From contig SEEY01000265.1 in the NCBI GenBank assembly GCA_004211235.1, forward strand, positions 1 to 6,041: 6,041 nucleotides of DNA, written 5' to 3'. Of the stretch, positions 1 through 6,041 are shown one piece after another; within the stretch, counting starts at the first letter, position 1, and each line of letters opens with the position of its first letter. Both the position numbers and the translations under genes were made by a program. The DNA comes from Rubrivivax sp. GTDB lineage: Bacteria; Pseudomonadota; Gammaproteobacteria; Burkholderiales; Burkholderiaceae. Below the pieces are notes generated by a model, which saw only the letters and a list, made by a program, of their open reading frames with translations, was not told where the DNA came from and searched no databases.

Positions 1-181
1 CCTGCCCGCCAACCCGGCAGCCAAGCTGCAGGACGGCGCGCTGGAAGGCAGCAACGTCAGCCCGGTCGAGACCATGGTCGCCATGATCGCCGCCGGCCGC
101 CAGTTCGAGCAGCAGATGAAGCTGATGCAGATCGCCCAGACCCAAGGTCAGCAGTCCGCCAAACTTTTAGGGAGTACCTGA
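1..181 (+). CDS. flgF: FlgF, flagellar proximal rod protein (C-terminal end only)
   Basis: The first 181 bases read in frame from base 2 to a TGA at 179-181 and give about 59 residues of a flagellar rod protein C-terminus; the 5' part lies outside the window. The visible stretch contains [17 protein letters not shown] followed by an amphipathic helix ([13 protein letters not shown]). This is the typical FlgF/FlgG-type C-terminal coiled-coil helix, in which the 'LEGSNV.PVE.MV.MI' signature precedes a Q/M-rich segment. FlgF is one of the proximal rod subunits of the basal body in the periplasm. Identification as FlgF rather than FlgG or FlgE rests on the motif wording and on flgG following only 2 nt downstream. 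Nothing abnormal is visible in the part seen. Confidence 0.9.
   Translation, partial: LPANPAAKLQDGALEGSNVSPVETMVAMIAAGRQFEQQMKLMQIAQTQGQQSAKLLGST
169..174 (+). promoter_or_regulatory. Ribosome binding site of flgG
   Basis: AGGGAG lies 9 nt before the ATG at 184, inside the last codons of flgF. It supports the start at the first of two tandem ATG codons (184 and 187) and indicates that flgG is translated from an operon message. Confidence 0.6.
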
Positions 182-183
182 CC

Positions 184-966
184 ATGATGCGCTCGCTCTG
201 GATCGCCAAGACCGGCATGGAAGCCCAGCAGACCCAGCTGGACAACATCTCGCACAACCTCGCCAACGTGGCCACCAACGGCTACAAGCGTTCGCACGCG
301 GTGTTCGAGGACCTGATCTACCAGAACATGCGCCAGGCCGGCGCCAACAGCACCGAGCAGACGACGCTCCCCACCGGCCTGCAGGTCGGCCTGGGCGTGC
401 GCCCCGTGGCCACCGCCCGCATCTACACGCAGGGCAATCTGCAGCAGACCAGCAACAACCTGGATCTGGCCATCAAGGGCGACGGCTTCTTCCAGATCCA
501 GCAGCCGGACGGCACGACGGCCTACACGCGTGACGGCAGCTTCCAGCTCAACGCCAACGGTCAGATGGTGACGAACAACGGCTACACGCTGCTGCCCGGC
601 GTCACCATTCCTGCCAATGCGCAGAGCCTGACCATCGGCAACGACGGCACCGTCAGTGTGACGCTGCCGGGCCAGGCCACGGCGCAGACCGTGGGCCAGC
701 TGCAGCTCGCCACCTTCGTGAACCCGGCCGGCCTGGACCCCAAGGGCCAAAACCTCTTCACCGAGACCGCTGCCAGCGGCACGCCCAACACCGGCGCGCC
801 CAACAACAACGGCATGGGCGCGCTGCAGCAGGGCTTCGTTGAGACGTCCAACGTCAATGTCGTCGAGGAACTGGTGCAGATGATCCAGACGCAACGCGCC
901 TACGAGCTGAACTCGAAGGCCGTGCAGACCTCCGACCAGATGCTGCAGAAGCTCGCCCAGATCTAA
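184..966 (+). CDS. flgG: FlgG, flagellar distal rod protein
   Basis: This complete 260-residue protein has the usual FlgG length. FlgG polymerises outside the inner membrane to form the distal rod of the flagellar basal body, which passes through the P and L rings. The N-terminus carries the rod/hook signature ([17 protein letters not shown], residues 20-36). Residues about 47-90 contain the FlgG-type segment with [20 protein letters not shown], which distinguishes distal from proximal rod proteins. A central domain includes [10 protein letters not shown] (97-106) and YTRDGSFQ (114-121). The C-terminal coiled-coil region runs from about 213 to 258 ([37 protein letters not shown]). The start is preceded by AGGGAG and lies 2 nt after the flgF stop, so translational coupling is likely. 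Codon use is strongly G/C-ending. Neither a truncation nor an odd residue was noticed. Confidence 0.98.
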   Translation: MMRSLWIAKTGMEAQQTQLDNISHNLANVATNGYKRSHAVFEDLIYQNMRQAGANSTEQTTLPTGLQVGLGVRPVATARIYTQGNLQQTSNNLDLAIKGDGFFQIQQPDGTTAYTRDGSFQLNANGQMVTNNGYTLLPGVTIPANAQSLTIGNDGTVSVTLPGQATAQTVGQLQLATFVNPAGLDPKGQNLFTETAASGTPNTGAPNNNGMGALQQGFVETSNVNVVEELVQMIQTQRAYELNSKAVQTSDQMLQKLAQI

Positions 967-977
967 ACAGAAGCGCC

Positions 978-1646
978 ATGAAGACCCTCGCTCTCCTTGC
1001 CGTCACAGCGGCACTCGCCGGCTGCGCCACGCCCTACCCCGAGCCCCAGGTCGAGCTGGCGCACACGCCGGTCGTCAACCTGCCGCAGGTGCAGCCCGTG
1101 GCCGCCAGCAATGGCGCCATCTACCAGGGCGCCAGCTACCGGCCGCTGTTCGAGGATCACCGCGCCCGGCTGGTGGGCGACACGCTCACCGTCAACATCA
1201 CGGAGCGCGTATCGGCCTCGCAGACGAGCACGAGCGAGCTCAGCAAGAGCGGCACGCTGTCGGCCGGCGTCAGCGCGGTGCCCGGCATCTCGCCCAAGGC
1301 CTTCGGCCGCGCGACGGCAGAAGCCACGTCCGCCAACGACAACAAGGGCAAGGGCAGCAACCAGAACACCAACGAATTCACCGGCGCCATCACCGCGGTC
1401 GTCACCGGCGTGCTGCCCAACGGCCACCTGATGATCAGCGGCGAGAAGCAGATCGGCGTGAACCGCAATGTCGACGTGCTGCGCTTCTCCGGCCAGGTGG
1501 ACCCACGCTCCATCGTGCAGGGCAATGCGGTGGCGTCGACGTCGGTGGCGAATGTGCGCATCGAGCAACGCGGCCGCGGCGCGGCGGCGGACGCCCACGC
1601 GGTGGGCTGGCTGTCGCGGTTTTTCTTGAACATCGCGCCGAGCTGA
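978..1646 (+). CDS. flgH: FlgH, flagellar L-ring lipoprotein
   Basis: This complete 222-residue protein has the family's usual length. FlgH is a lipoprotein that forms the L-ring bushing in the outer membrane around the distal rod. The N-terminus is a lipoprotein signal peptide: a Lys at position 2, a hydrophobic stretch, and the lipobox LAGC at residues 13-16, with Cys16 as the predicted lipidated residue. Family motifs follow: NGAIYQ (45-50), RPLFEDHRARLVGDTLTV (55-72), the NGHLMISGEKQI block (148-159), GQVDPRSI (172-179) and the C-terminal GWLSRFFLNIAPS (210-222). The ATG lies 11 nt after the flgG stop with a weak AGAAG site. The gene is intact to its TGA, but the expected flgI (P-ring, FlgH's partner in the LP ring) does not follow it. 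Confidence 0.96.
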   Translation: MKTLALLAVTAALAGCATPYPEPQVELAHTPVVNLPQVQPVAASNGAIYQGASYRPLFEDHRARLVGDTLTVNITERVSASQTSTSELSKSGTLSAGVSAVPGISPKAFGRATAEATSANDNKGKGSNQNTNEFTGAITAVVTGVLPNGHLMISGEKQIGVNRNVDVLRFSGQVDPRSIVQGNAVASTSVANVRIEQRGRGAAADAHAVGWLSRFFLNIAPS

Positions 1647-1647
1647 G

Positions 1648-1920
1648 GGCGCCTGCCAGCGCATCAAGAGCCGACTTGCCAAGCTGGAATCTGCCGCGCA
1701 TGGCGCGGGTGAGTACCGTTGCGAATTGACCCGGGAAGGATCTCAAGGCGCGGGACGTTCCTACTATGTGTTTGCGCTCTACTCAAACTACCCCGTGCCA
1801 CCTGGATCGGATCGGGATTGGGTGGGAAGCAGCATCGTGGGCTGGTACGCGGCATCGCGCTCGACTGGCCGTCTCTACCGTTGGGACGTGGGTGCCGAAA
1901 CAGTCCAAGCCGAGCTCTAG
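1648..1920 (+). pseudogene. 5'-truncated remnant of an unrecognised gene (C-terminal fragment)
   Basis: The frame is open from 1630, inside the end of flgH in another frame, to a TAG at 1918-1920. From about 1648 it reads like real protein. Aromatic and charged residues alternate sensibly: CQRIKSRLAKLES, then YYVFALYSNYPVP, WVGSSIVGWYAA and a closing STGRLYRWDVG. The ending resembles the 'x-TG-x-Y-x-W-D' strands found at the ends of several small proteobacterial hypothetical proteins, but no family is recognised. There is no ATG or GTG in frame. The only alternatives are a CTG at 1684 and a TTG at 1726, neither with a good ribosome site. Codons ending in A/T (GGA, TCT, CAA, TCA, CCT, ACA, CTT) are much commoner than in flgG and flgH. 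The most likely reading is the 3' part of a gene cut off at about base 1647. A short expressed gene with a rare start remains possible. Confidence 0.45.
1694..1708. other. GC-rich hairpin downstream of flgH
   Basis: CCGCGC and GCGCGG form a perfect 6-bp stem around a 3-nt ATG loop, 48 nt past the flgH stop. No T-run follows on either strand, so it does not qualify as a classical intrinsic terminator. It may slow transcription leaving the flagellar genes, or be an accident of GC-rich sequence. Confidence 0.2.
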
Positions 1921-1946
1921 CTTCACCGCAGCGCGAAGCATGGCGA

Positions 1947-1964
1947 GCCGTCCATGGAGACGGC
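1947..1964. terminator. Possible bidirectional terminator hairpin between convergent genes
   Basis: GCCGTC and GACGGC form a perfect 6-bp inverted repeat around the 6-nt loop CATGGA. It sits in the 62-nt gap between the stop of the + strand remnant (1920) and the stop of the - strand amidohydrolase (1983), where a shared terminator would be expected. There is no U-tract on either side, so termination is inferred only from position and stem. A second 6-bp pair (CTCAGC 1966-1971 / GCTGAG 1989-1994) overlaps the amidohydrolase stop. Confidence 0.3.
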
Positions 1965-1982
1965 CCTCAGCTTCGGAGTCAC

Positions 1983-3239
1983 TCAACCGCTGAGCGCCCC
2001 CAGGTAATCCACCGCCAGATTCGCCAGCGCCCTCACGCCTACTTCCAGCCCGCGCTCGTCGACGATGAAGCGGGGCGAGTGGTTGGAGTAGGCCTTGGTG
2101 GGATCGATGTCCGGCGGCGTCACGCCGACGAAGAAGAACACGCCCGGGATGAGGCGCTGGAAGACCGAGAAGTCCTCGGCGCCGGTCGTCTTGGGCACCA
2201 CCTCGATGCCCATCGGCCGCGGGCCGGTGCTCGCCACGCGGGTCAGCGTGGGCAGCATCTGCTCGGTCAGCACCGGGTCGTTGCGCGTGACGGGATAGTT
2301 CTTCGTGATGCAGACCTGGCAGCTCGCCCGCGAGCCGGTGGCGATGCCTTCGGCCAGCGTCGTGATGCGCTCGTGGATGGCGTCGCGCATGCCTTCGTCG
2401 AAGGTGCGGATCGTGCCGCGCATCTCGACCGTGTTCGGGATGATGTTCTCCCGCACGCCGCCCTTGATGGCGCCGATGGTGACGACGGCCGGCTCGCGGT
2501 TCAGGTCCAGCGTGCGGCTGACGATGGTCTGCAGCCCGAGCACGATCTGTGCGGAGGTGACGATCGGGTCCACGCCCAGCCAGGGCGATGCGCCGTGCGT
2601 CTGCTTGCCGAGCACGGTGATCTTGAAGTAGTCGCTGCTGGCCATCGTCGGCCCCGGCCGGTAGCCGATGACGCCCGCCGGCTGCCGCGACGTGACATGC
2701 AGGCCGAAGATGGCGCTGGGCGTGGGGTTCTCCAGCGCGCCCTCCTTGATCATCAGCGCCGCACCGCCCTCCTCGCCCTCGGGCGGCATCTCTTCGGCGG
2801 GCTGGAAGATGAACTTGACGCTGCCGGCAATGCCCTCGCGCAGCCCGGCCAGCACGCTGGCCACGCCCATCAGGATGGCGACATGGCAGTCATGCCCGCA
2901 GGCATGCATCACGCCCACCTCCTCGCCGTTCCAGACCGCACGGGCCTTGGACGCGAAGGGAAGATCGACCTCCTCCGTGACCGGCAGGCCATCCATGTCG
3001 GCGCGCAGCGCGACGACACCGCCGGGCCTGCCGCCCTTCAGCAGGCCGACGACGCCGGTGTGGGCCACGCCCGTCTTGACTTCGTCGAAGCCGAGCGCGC
3101 GCAGGTGCTCGGCGACGATGCCGGCGGTGCGGAACTCGCGGTTGCCGAGTTCGGGGTGTTGATGGAGGTCACGCCGCCAGGCGATGACCTGGGCTTCCAG
3201 CGCGGCGGTGGCGGCGGCAATGCGGTCGGCGAGATTCAT
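1983..3239 (-). CDS. M20D-family metallo-amidohydrolase (hippurate hydrolase / N-acyl-amino-acid hydrolase type)
   Basis: This intact 418-residue cytosolic enzyme runs from an ATG at 3239 to a TGA at 1983. Family M20D enzymes use two metal ions to hydrolyse the amide bond of N-acyl amino acids such as hippurate, N-acetyl- or indole-acetyl-amino acids. Visible landmarks are RRDLHQHPELG (22-32), the substrate/metal region ALRADMDGLPVTEE (77-90), the metal motif HACGHDCH (112-119, with Cys114 and His116), the catalytic glutamate pair in QPAEE (146-150), His181 in GLHV, the dimerisation/lid domain about 195-305 with HGASPW (215-220), GAEDFSVF (353-360) and the last metal ligand His387 in NHSPRF. 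All expected ligands are present, so it should be active. There is no signal peptide and no strong ribosome site. It lies 36 nt after the membrane-protein gene and in the same direction, so it may be the last gene of the - strand unit. The exact substrate cannot be read from sequence. Confidence 0.95.
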   Translation of the reverse strand: MNLADRIAAATAALEAQVIAWRRDLHQHPELGNREFRTAGIVAEHLRALGFDEVKTGVAHTGVVGLLKGGRPGGVVALRADMDGLPVTEEVDLPFASKARAVWNGEEVGVMHACGHDCHVAILMGVASVLAGLREGIAGSVKFIFQPAEEMPPEGEEGGAALMIKEGALENPTPSAIFGLHVTSRQPAGVIGYRPGPTMASSDYFKITVLGKQTHGASPWLGVDPIVTSAQIVLGLQTIVSRTLDLNREPAVVTIGAIKGGVRENIIPNTVEMRGTIRTFDEGMRDAIHERITTLAEGIATGSRASCQVCITKNYPVTRNDPVLTEQMLPTLTRVASTGPRPMGIEVVPKTTGAEDFSVFQRLIPGVFFFVGVTPPDIDPTKAYSNHSPRFIVDERGLEVGVRALANLAVDYLGALSG

Positions 3240-3275
3240 GCGAGGGCCTGTTTGCGATGCCGTGCAAGTATGGGG

Positions 3276-3801
3276 TCAGGGCCGCGGCGCCAGAAGATTC
3301 AGATCCTGCCGCGCCCACGCCCGTTGCGCCGCCACCGCAAAACCCAGCGCCAGCGCCAGCTCTATGGCCAGCAAGGCCACGCCCCGCTGCGGGGCCAGTC
3401 CGACGGCCTGGGCGGCACCGAGCAGCAGCACAGTGCCGGCACCGAGGCCCAATGCAGCGAGCAGCTGGCGGAAGTTGGTTGTTGCACAGACCGCGAAGCC
3501 AGAGCATGCAGGTCACCGCCAGCAGGGCGTCGCCCATCACGGGAAGCCAGGCCGTCAACTGCACGGCCCGCATCGCCGGGTCGCTGACCGCCATGCTCAG
3601 GGCGAGCGCGGCAGACAACCACGCCAGCGCGCTCAGCATCGAGCCAAGCACCAGGCGCCGAGCCCATGCCGCCACAGTCAGGCCGCCTGGCGCCAGCCGC
3701 GCCCGCCAGTGCAGCGGCGGGCCGACGATGGCGCCAGAGATGAACAACCCGAGCACCAGCATCCACAGGCCTGCCCAGGCGATGTCCGCGCCGCTGGACA
3801 A
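3276..3801 (-). pseudogene. Small multi-pass membrane protein, frameshifted
   Basis: Two frames must be joined to make a sensible protein. From a TTG at 3801, the first frame gives three hydrophobic helices (AWAGLWMLVLGLFISGAIVG; LVLGSMLSALAWLSAALALS; LPVMGDALLAVTCMLWL), then turns into Arg/Cys/Gly-rich nonsense from about 3475. In another frame, the sequence from about 3480 down to a TGA at 3276-3278 gives two more helices (RQLLAALGLGAGTVLLLGAA; GVALLAIELALALGFAVAAQ) and a tail RAWARQDLNLLAPRP. The span is 526 nt, i.e. 175 codons plus one base, so a single extra base would explain it. The switch must lie between about 3475 and 3512, because the second frame has a stop at 3513-3515. An intact form would have about 174 residues and five membrane segments. 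The family is not recognised. The start is uncertain: TTG at 3801, 9 nt after the upstream stop, or an internal ATG at 3762. Pseudogene or sequencing error cannot be told apart here. Confidence 0.65.
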
Positions 3802-3810
3802 CGTGTCTAT

Positions 3811-4734
3811 TCAACGTTGCAGGAGCCGTCGCACTCGGCGTTTGAAATCCAGCCACTGCTTGCCCCGCGAGCGGTCGATGCGCTTCACGTCGATCAGCGT
3901 GAAGGCGTCGCCGCAGCCGGTCAGCGTGTGCAGGCCGGCGGTGTGAGTGCTGCTGACGAGATCGCCGGTCAGGCGCTCGGCGCCCGCCTCGATGACGATG
4001 CGCTCAGGCGTCAGCACGGGCAGGCGCAGCAGCCGCGTAGCGCTGCCGTAGCCGGCGGAGCTGTCCTGCACCGGCAGCACCAACACGCCGTCACGGCCGA
4101 CAAAGGGCCGACCCGCCGGGCGCGCGCCTTCGCGGCTGACGCGCACGGGATTGCTGGCCAGCGGCGTCCACGGGCCGGCGAGCGCCTGCGCATGGGCCAC
4201 ATGCAGCTCGCGCTGGTCGCGCGCGTTGGGGCCCACCAGCGTGTAGAACATCCACCAGCGCCCGTCGAACTGGATCAGCGATGCGTCGGCTCCGGGGAGC
4301 CCGGCGAGCAGCGCACACTTGCGCTCCCAGTGGTCCAGCGAATCGTCGGTCGCGCGGTACAGCGCAATCTCGCCGGCCTTGTGGCTCTCCGGCACCATCC
4401 AGGTTTCGCCGTCATGCTCGAACACCTGGGGGTAGGACAGGTGAAACGGCAGGTCCAGCACGGTCGCCTGCTTGCGCCACACCAGGTCCGTGAGACCGAA
4501 CTCGTGGCGCTCGATGTTGGCGCGCTTGATCCGGTAGTCGAACGCCTCGACGAAGACATGAAGCGCATCGCCGCGCACCAGGCCGAAAGGGTCGGCCAGG
4601 TAGCGCCAGCGGCCGGCGTCAGGCAGCCAGGTGATGTGGCCCCGGGCCGCTCTGAGCGTGCTCGCCTCGACGTCGCGGATGGCCAGCGGCACGATGCCGA
4701 CCTGCCAGAAGTCGGTGCGGGGCTTCTTCAGCAT
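3811..4734 (-). CDS. Beta-propeller protein related to the glucosamine inositolphosphorylceramide transferase N-terminal domain
   Basis: This 307-residue protein matches, by motif, the bacterial family named after the N-terminal domain of plant GINT1 (Pfam GINT1_N). The fold is a five-bladed propeller related to GH43-like domains. Landmarks are RYLADPFGLVRGD (44-56), FVEAFDY (61-67), HLSYPQVFEHDGE (98-110), MVPES (113-117), IALYRA (123-128), DGRWWMFYT (157-165), LAGPW (185-189), NPVR (195-198), ARPAGR (204-209), PVQDSSAGYG (221-230) and GLHTL (268-271, with the Gly at 267). The Asp in ADPF (48) and Glu116 are typical candidate active-site acids of such propellers, an inference from the fold. 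There is no signal peptide, so it is probably cytosolic. The ATG overlaps the glycosyltransferase stop (TGATG), implying coupled translation. Bacterial members usually sit in polysaccharide loci. Their reaction is not established, and the plant name should not be carried over as function because the plant catalytic GT64 domain is absent. The tail is very basic (KRRVRRLLQR). Confidence 0.85.
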   Translation of the reverse strand: MLKKPRTDFWQVGIVPLAIRDVEASTLRAARGHITWLPDAGRWRYLADPFGLVRGDALHVFVEAFDYRIKRANIERHEFGLTDLVWRKQATVLDLPFHLSYPQVFEHDGETWMVPESHKAGEIALYRATDDSLDHWERKCALLAGLPGADASLIQFDGRWWMFYTLVGPNARDQRELHVAHAQALAGPWTPLASNPVRVSREGARPAGRPFVGRDGVLVLPVQDSSAGYGSATRLLRLPVLTPERIVIEAGAERLTGDLVSSTHTAGLHTLTGCGDAFTLIDVKRIDRSRGKQWLDFKRRVRRLLQR

Positions 4735-5813
4735 CAGGCGATGATCGCCTGTTCATCCTCGAAGTGCTGGGCCAGCGCGGCCCGGTGGCTGATGACGTCG
4801 CGGTAGAAACCCAGGGTTCGGGCCACGGCGTTGCCGCGGTCATAGGCGGCGGTCGCGTAGCTGACGCCGCGAGCCTGCACGGGCAATGCGCGCAACACGC
4901 CGAGCTCTGCGGCGATGGCGCGGCCGAGCAGGTCGGCGTCGCCCACGGGCACCAGGCGGGCGGGCTGGCCGGCGAGCATCTCCTGCGGCCCCTGCGTGGC
5001 CGTGGACAGCACCCGACGGCCGGCGCGCATGGCCTCCAGGATGGCCAGCGGAAAGGCCTCTTCACGCGACGGCGACACGAACAGGTCGAAGGACCTGAGC
5101 GCCTGGTCGACATCGCTGCGAAAACCCAGCAGCCGGATGCGCGCATCGCCCGCGGCCAGTGCCCTGAGCTGGGCTTCGTCCGGCCCCTCGCCAAGAACAG
5201 CCAGCACGGCATCTGCCGGGGCATGCGCCTTGAAACCGGCGATGAGCAGGTCCATGCCCTTGCTGACGTGCAGGCGGCCGACGCTGCCCACCAGCAACTG
5301 GTCGGGTGTCAGGCCGAGTTCCGCGCGCAGGTCGGTTTCGCGGGCTGCGGCGGCAGCATCCCGCTGCGGCGCCCAGTTGTAGATGACATTGGCCAGCGCC
5401 TGTCCTTCGGGCAAGCCTTCATGCTGGGCGCGGTTGACGCAGACAAGGCCGTCCAGGCGCGCATGGTGGTGGGCCTTGTAGCCGACATGCAGCGTGCCGA
5501 TACGTGAGGCGCTGCGGGCATGGGCCACGGCCTTGCAGGCCGGCCCGAGGTGGCCGTGGCAGACGGTCGCCCCCAGGCGGCGCACCAGCGCGGCAACGCG
5601 CCAGCCACGCATCACGGGCAGCTTCAGGCCATGGAAGGTGACACCGGGGGCCAGCGCGCCGGCGACGGCCGACCCAGCCGAACCGATGACATGAACGCGG
5701 TGGCCGAGCGCCGCCTGGGCGTTGGCGAGGTCGATGCAATGGCGCTCACCACCCGCGATCCGCGAGGAAAAGACGACATGGACCAGGGTGGACGCTTCGA
5801 AGGACGAGGGCAT
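4734..5813 (-). CDS. Glycosyltransferase family 4 (GT-B fold)
   Basis: From the ATG at 5813 this is a 359-residue GT-B retaining glycosyltransferase that transfers a sugar from a nucleotide donor to a glycan or lipid carrier at the inner face of the membrane. The N-terminal acceptor domain begins with VHVVFSSRIAGGERHCIDLA (residues 11-30), the 'GG.ER...LA' loop of GT4 enzymes. The C-terminal donor domain has GSVGRLHVSKGMDLL (176-190, with Arg180 and Lys185 expected to bind donor phosphates), AVLGEGPDEAQL (205-216), LLGFRSDV (228-235) and the E-x7-E motif in SREEAFPLAILEAM (Glu252 and Glu260). The frame stays open upstream. A TTG at 5933 or an ATG at 5840 would add 40 or 9 residues, but those residues are unlike the family and the DNA is more AT-rich, so the 5813 start next to the first beta strand is preferred. 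No good ribosome site is seen at any of them. It overlaps the following gene by one base. Confidence 0.92.
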   Translation of the reverse strand: MPSSFEASTLVHVVFSSRIAGGERHCIDLANAQAALGHRVHVIGSAGSAVAGALAPGVTFHGLKLPVMRGWRVAALVRRLGATVCHGHLGPACKAVAHARSASRIGTLHVGYKAHHHARLDGLVCVNRAQHEGLPEGQALANVIYNWAPQRDAAAAARETDLRAELGLTPDQLLVGSVGRLHVSKGMDLLIAGFKAHAPADAVLAVLGEGPDEAQLRALAAGDARIRLLGFRSDVDQALRSFDLFVSPSREEAFPLAILEAMRAGRRVLSTATQGPQEMLAGQPARLVPVGDADLLGRAIAAELGVLRALPVQARGVSYATAAYDRGNAVARTLGFYRDVISHRAALAQHFEDEQAIIA

Positions 5814-6041
5814 GACAGGGATTGCGCACGAATGAAACATCGATTCAGTACGCAAAACTTTACCGAACGACACATTCAGAAACCTGTCCGCACCGCTTGG
5901 GGTTTGTGCGAGTCGGCACGCTATTAACAGCAACTCCGAGCAATGCCTGCCAACGCCCCAGAAAACATCCCGCTCGTCTTTCGTATACGCCTCCCGGCGC
6001 CCGCTACGCGATTCGATAAAGGGGATGGACAGGTTCTCATA
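5814..6041. other. Intergenic region upstream of the glycan genes; no convincing gene
   Basis: About 228 bases up to the window edge, noticeably more AT-rich than the coding DNA, especially 5820-5935. On the - strand the glycosyltransferase frame is open all the way to the edge, but its translation (for example YENLSIPFIESRSG and ERDVFWGVGRHCSELLL) is not recognisable. On the + strand a TTG-started frame at 5822-6019 also lacks protein character. The region most likely carries the promoter of the - strand genes. A faint candidate on that strand is TTGGCA with TGTTAA 18 nt later (about 5924-5953), too poor to annotate as a promoter. Confidence 0.4.

Noticed and set aside
148..894. A 248-codon open frame on the - strand
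   Set aside because: It is the mirror of flgG, whose motifs are unmistakable on the + strand.
963..1682. A 239-codon open frame on the - strand over flgH
   Set aside because: It is a shadow frame of the lipoprotein gene, rich in Arg/Ala/His with no recognisable motif.
3341..3362. Short tandem CAGCGC repeats
   Set aside because: They are explained by alternating Leu/Ala codons in a membrane helix (ELALALG) of the - strand gene.
1719..3587. A 622-codon open frame on the + strand
   Set aside because: It is antisense to the amidohydrolase and the membrane gene. The translation is rich in Arg, Ala, Gly, His and Asp with no domain motifs, as expected from GC-rich antisense frames.
3362..3856. 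A - strand open frame starting upstream of the membrane gene
   Set aside because: It uses the third frame across the frameshifted gene and overlaps the propeller gene's end. The hydrophobic helices fall in the other two frames.
3184..4806. A 540-codon open frame on the + strand
   Set aside because: It is antisense to the membrane, propeller and glycosyltransferase genes and has low-complexity composition. The opposite strand carries clear family motifs.
5822..6019. A 65-codon + strand frame with TTG start
   Set aside because: It has no ribosome site and no protein-like pattern, and it lies in the likely promoter region of the divergent genes.
5990..6041. A possible FliA (sigma-28) type element, TTCGATAA near 6012, given the flagellar context
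   Set aside because: There is no matching upstream TAAA element at about 15 nt, and the flagellar genes are far away on the other side of the window.

Overview
The window is GC-rich (clearly above 60% by eye) with G/C-ending codons dominating the real genes. The FlgF/FlgG/FlgH sequences are of Gram-negative type (FlgH is an outer-membrane L-ring lipoprotein). Together with the M20D amidohydrolase style this suggests a betaproteobacterium, probably Burkholderiales; that assignment is inference from gene style, not a database match.

Left part (1-1646, + strand): the 3' end of flgF, then complete flgG and flgH, tightly spaced as in the classical flgBCDEFGHIJKL operon. The operon stops being recognisable right after flgH. 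Neither flgI (P-ring) nor flgJKL follows. Instead, 1648-1920 holds an open + strand reading frame that looks like the C-terminal part of an unrelated protein but has no credible start codon and looser codon use. This is the best candidate for a rearrangement (or assembly) junction.

Right part (5813 to 1983, - strand): four genes read in one direction, converging on the flagellar side. In transcription order they are a GT-B family 4 glycosyltransferase, a beta-propeller protein related to the N-terminal domain of glucosamine inositolphosphorylceramide transferase (coupled to it by a TGATG overlap), a small multi-pass membrane protein that is frameshifted in this sequence, and an intact M20D metallo-amidohydrolase. 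The first two look like part of a surface-glycan locus whose other genes would lie beyond the right edge. The role of the amidohydrolase in that context is unknown.

The last ~230 bases (5814-6041) hold no convincing gene. They are more AT-rich than the coding DNA and are the likely 5' regulatory region of the glycan genes. No RNA genes, CRISPR arrays, insertion sequences or complete mobile elements were seen. No clear new system is evident; the points most worth a second look are the broken flagellar operon, the start-less gene remnant beside it, the frameshifted membrane gene and the coupled glycosyltransferase/propeller pair.
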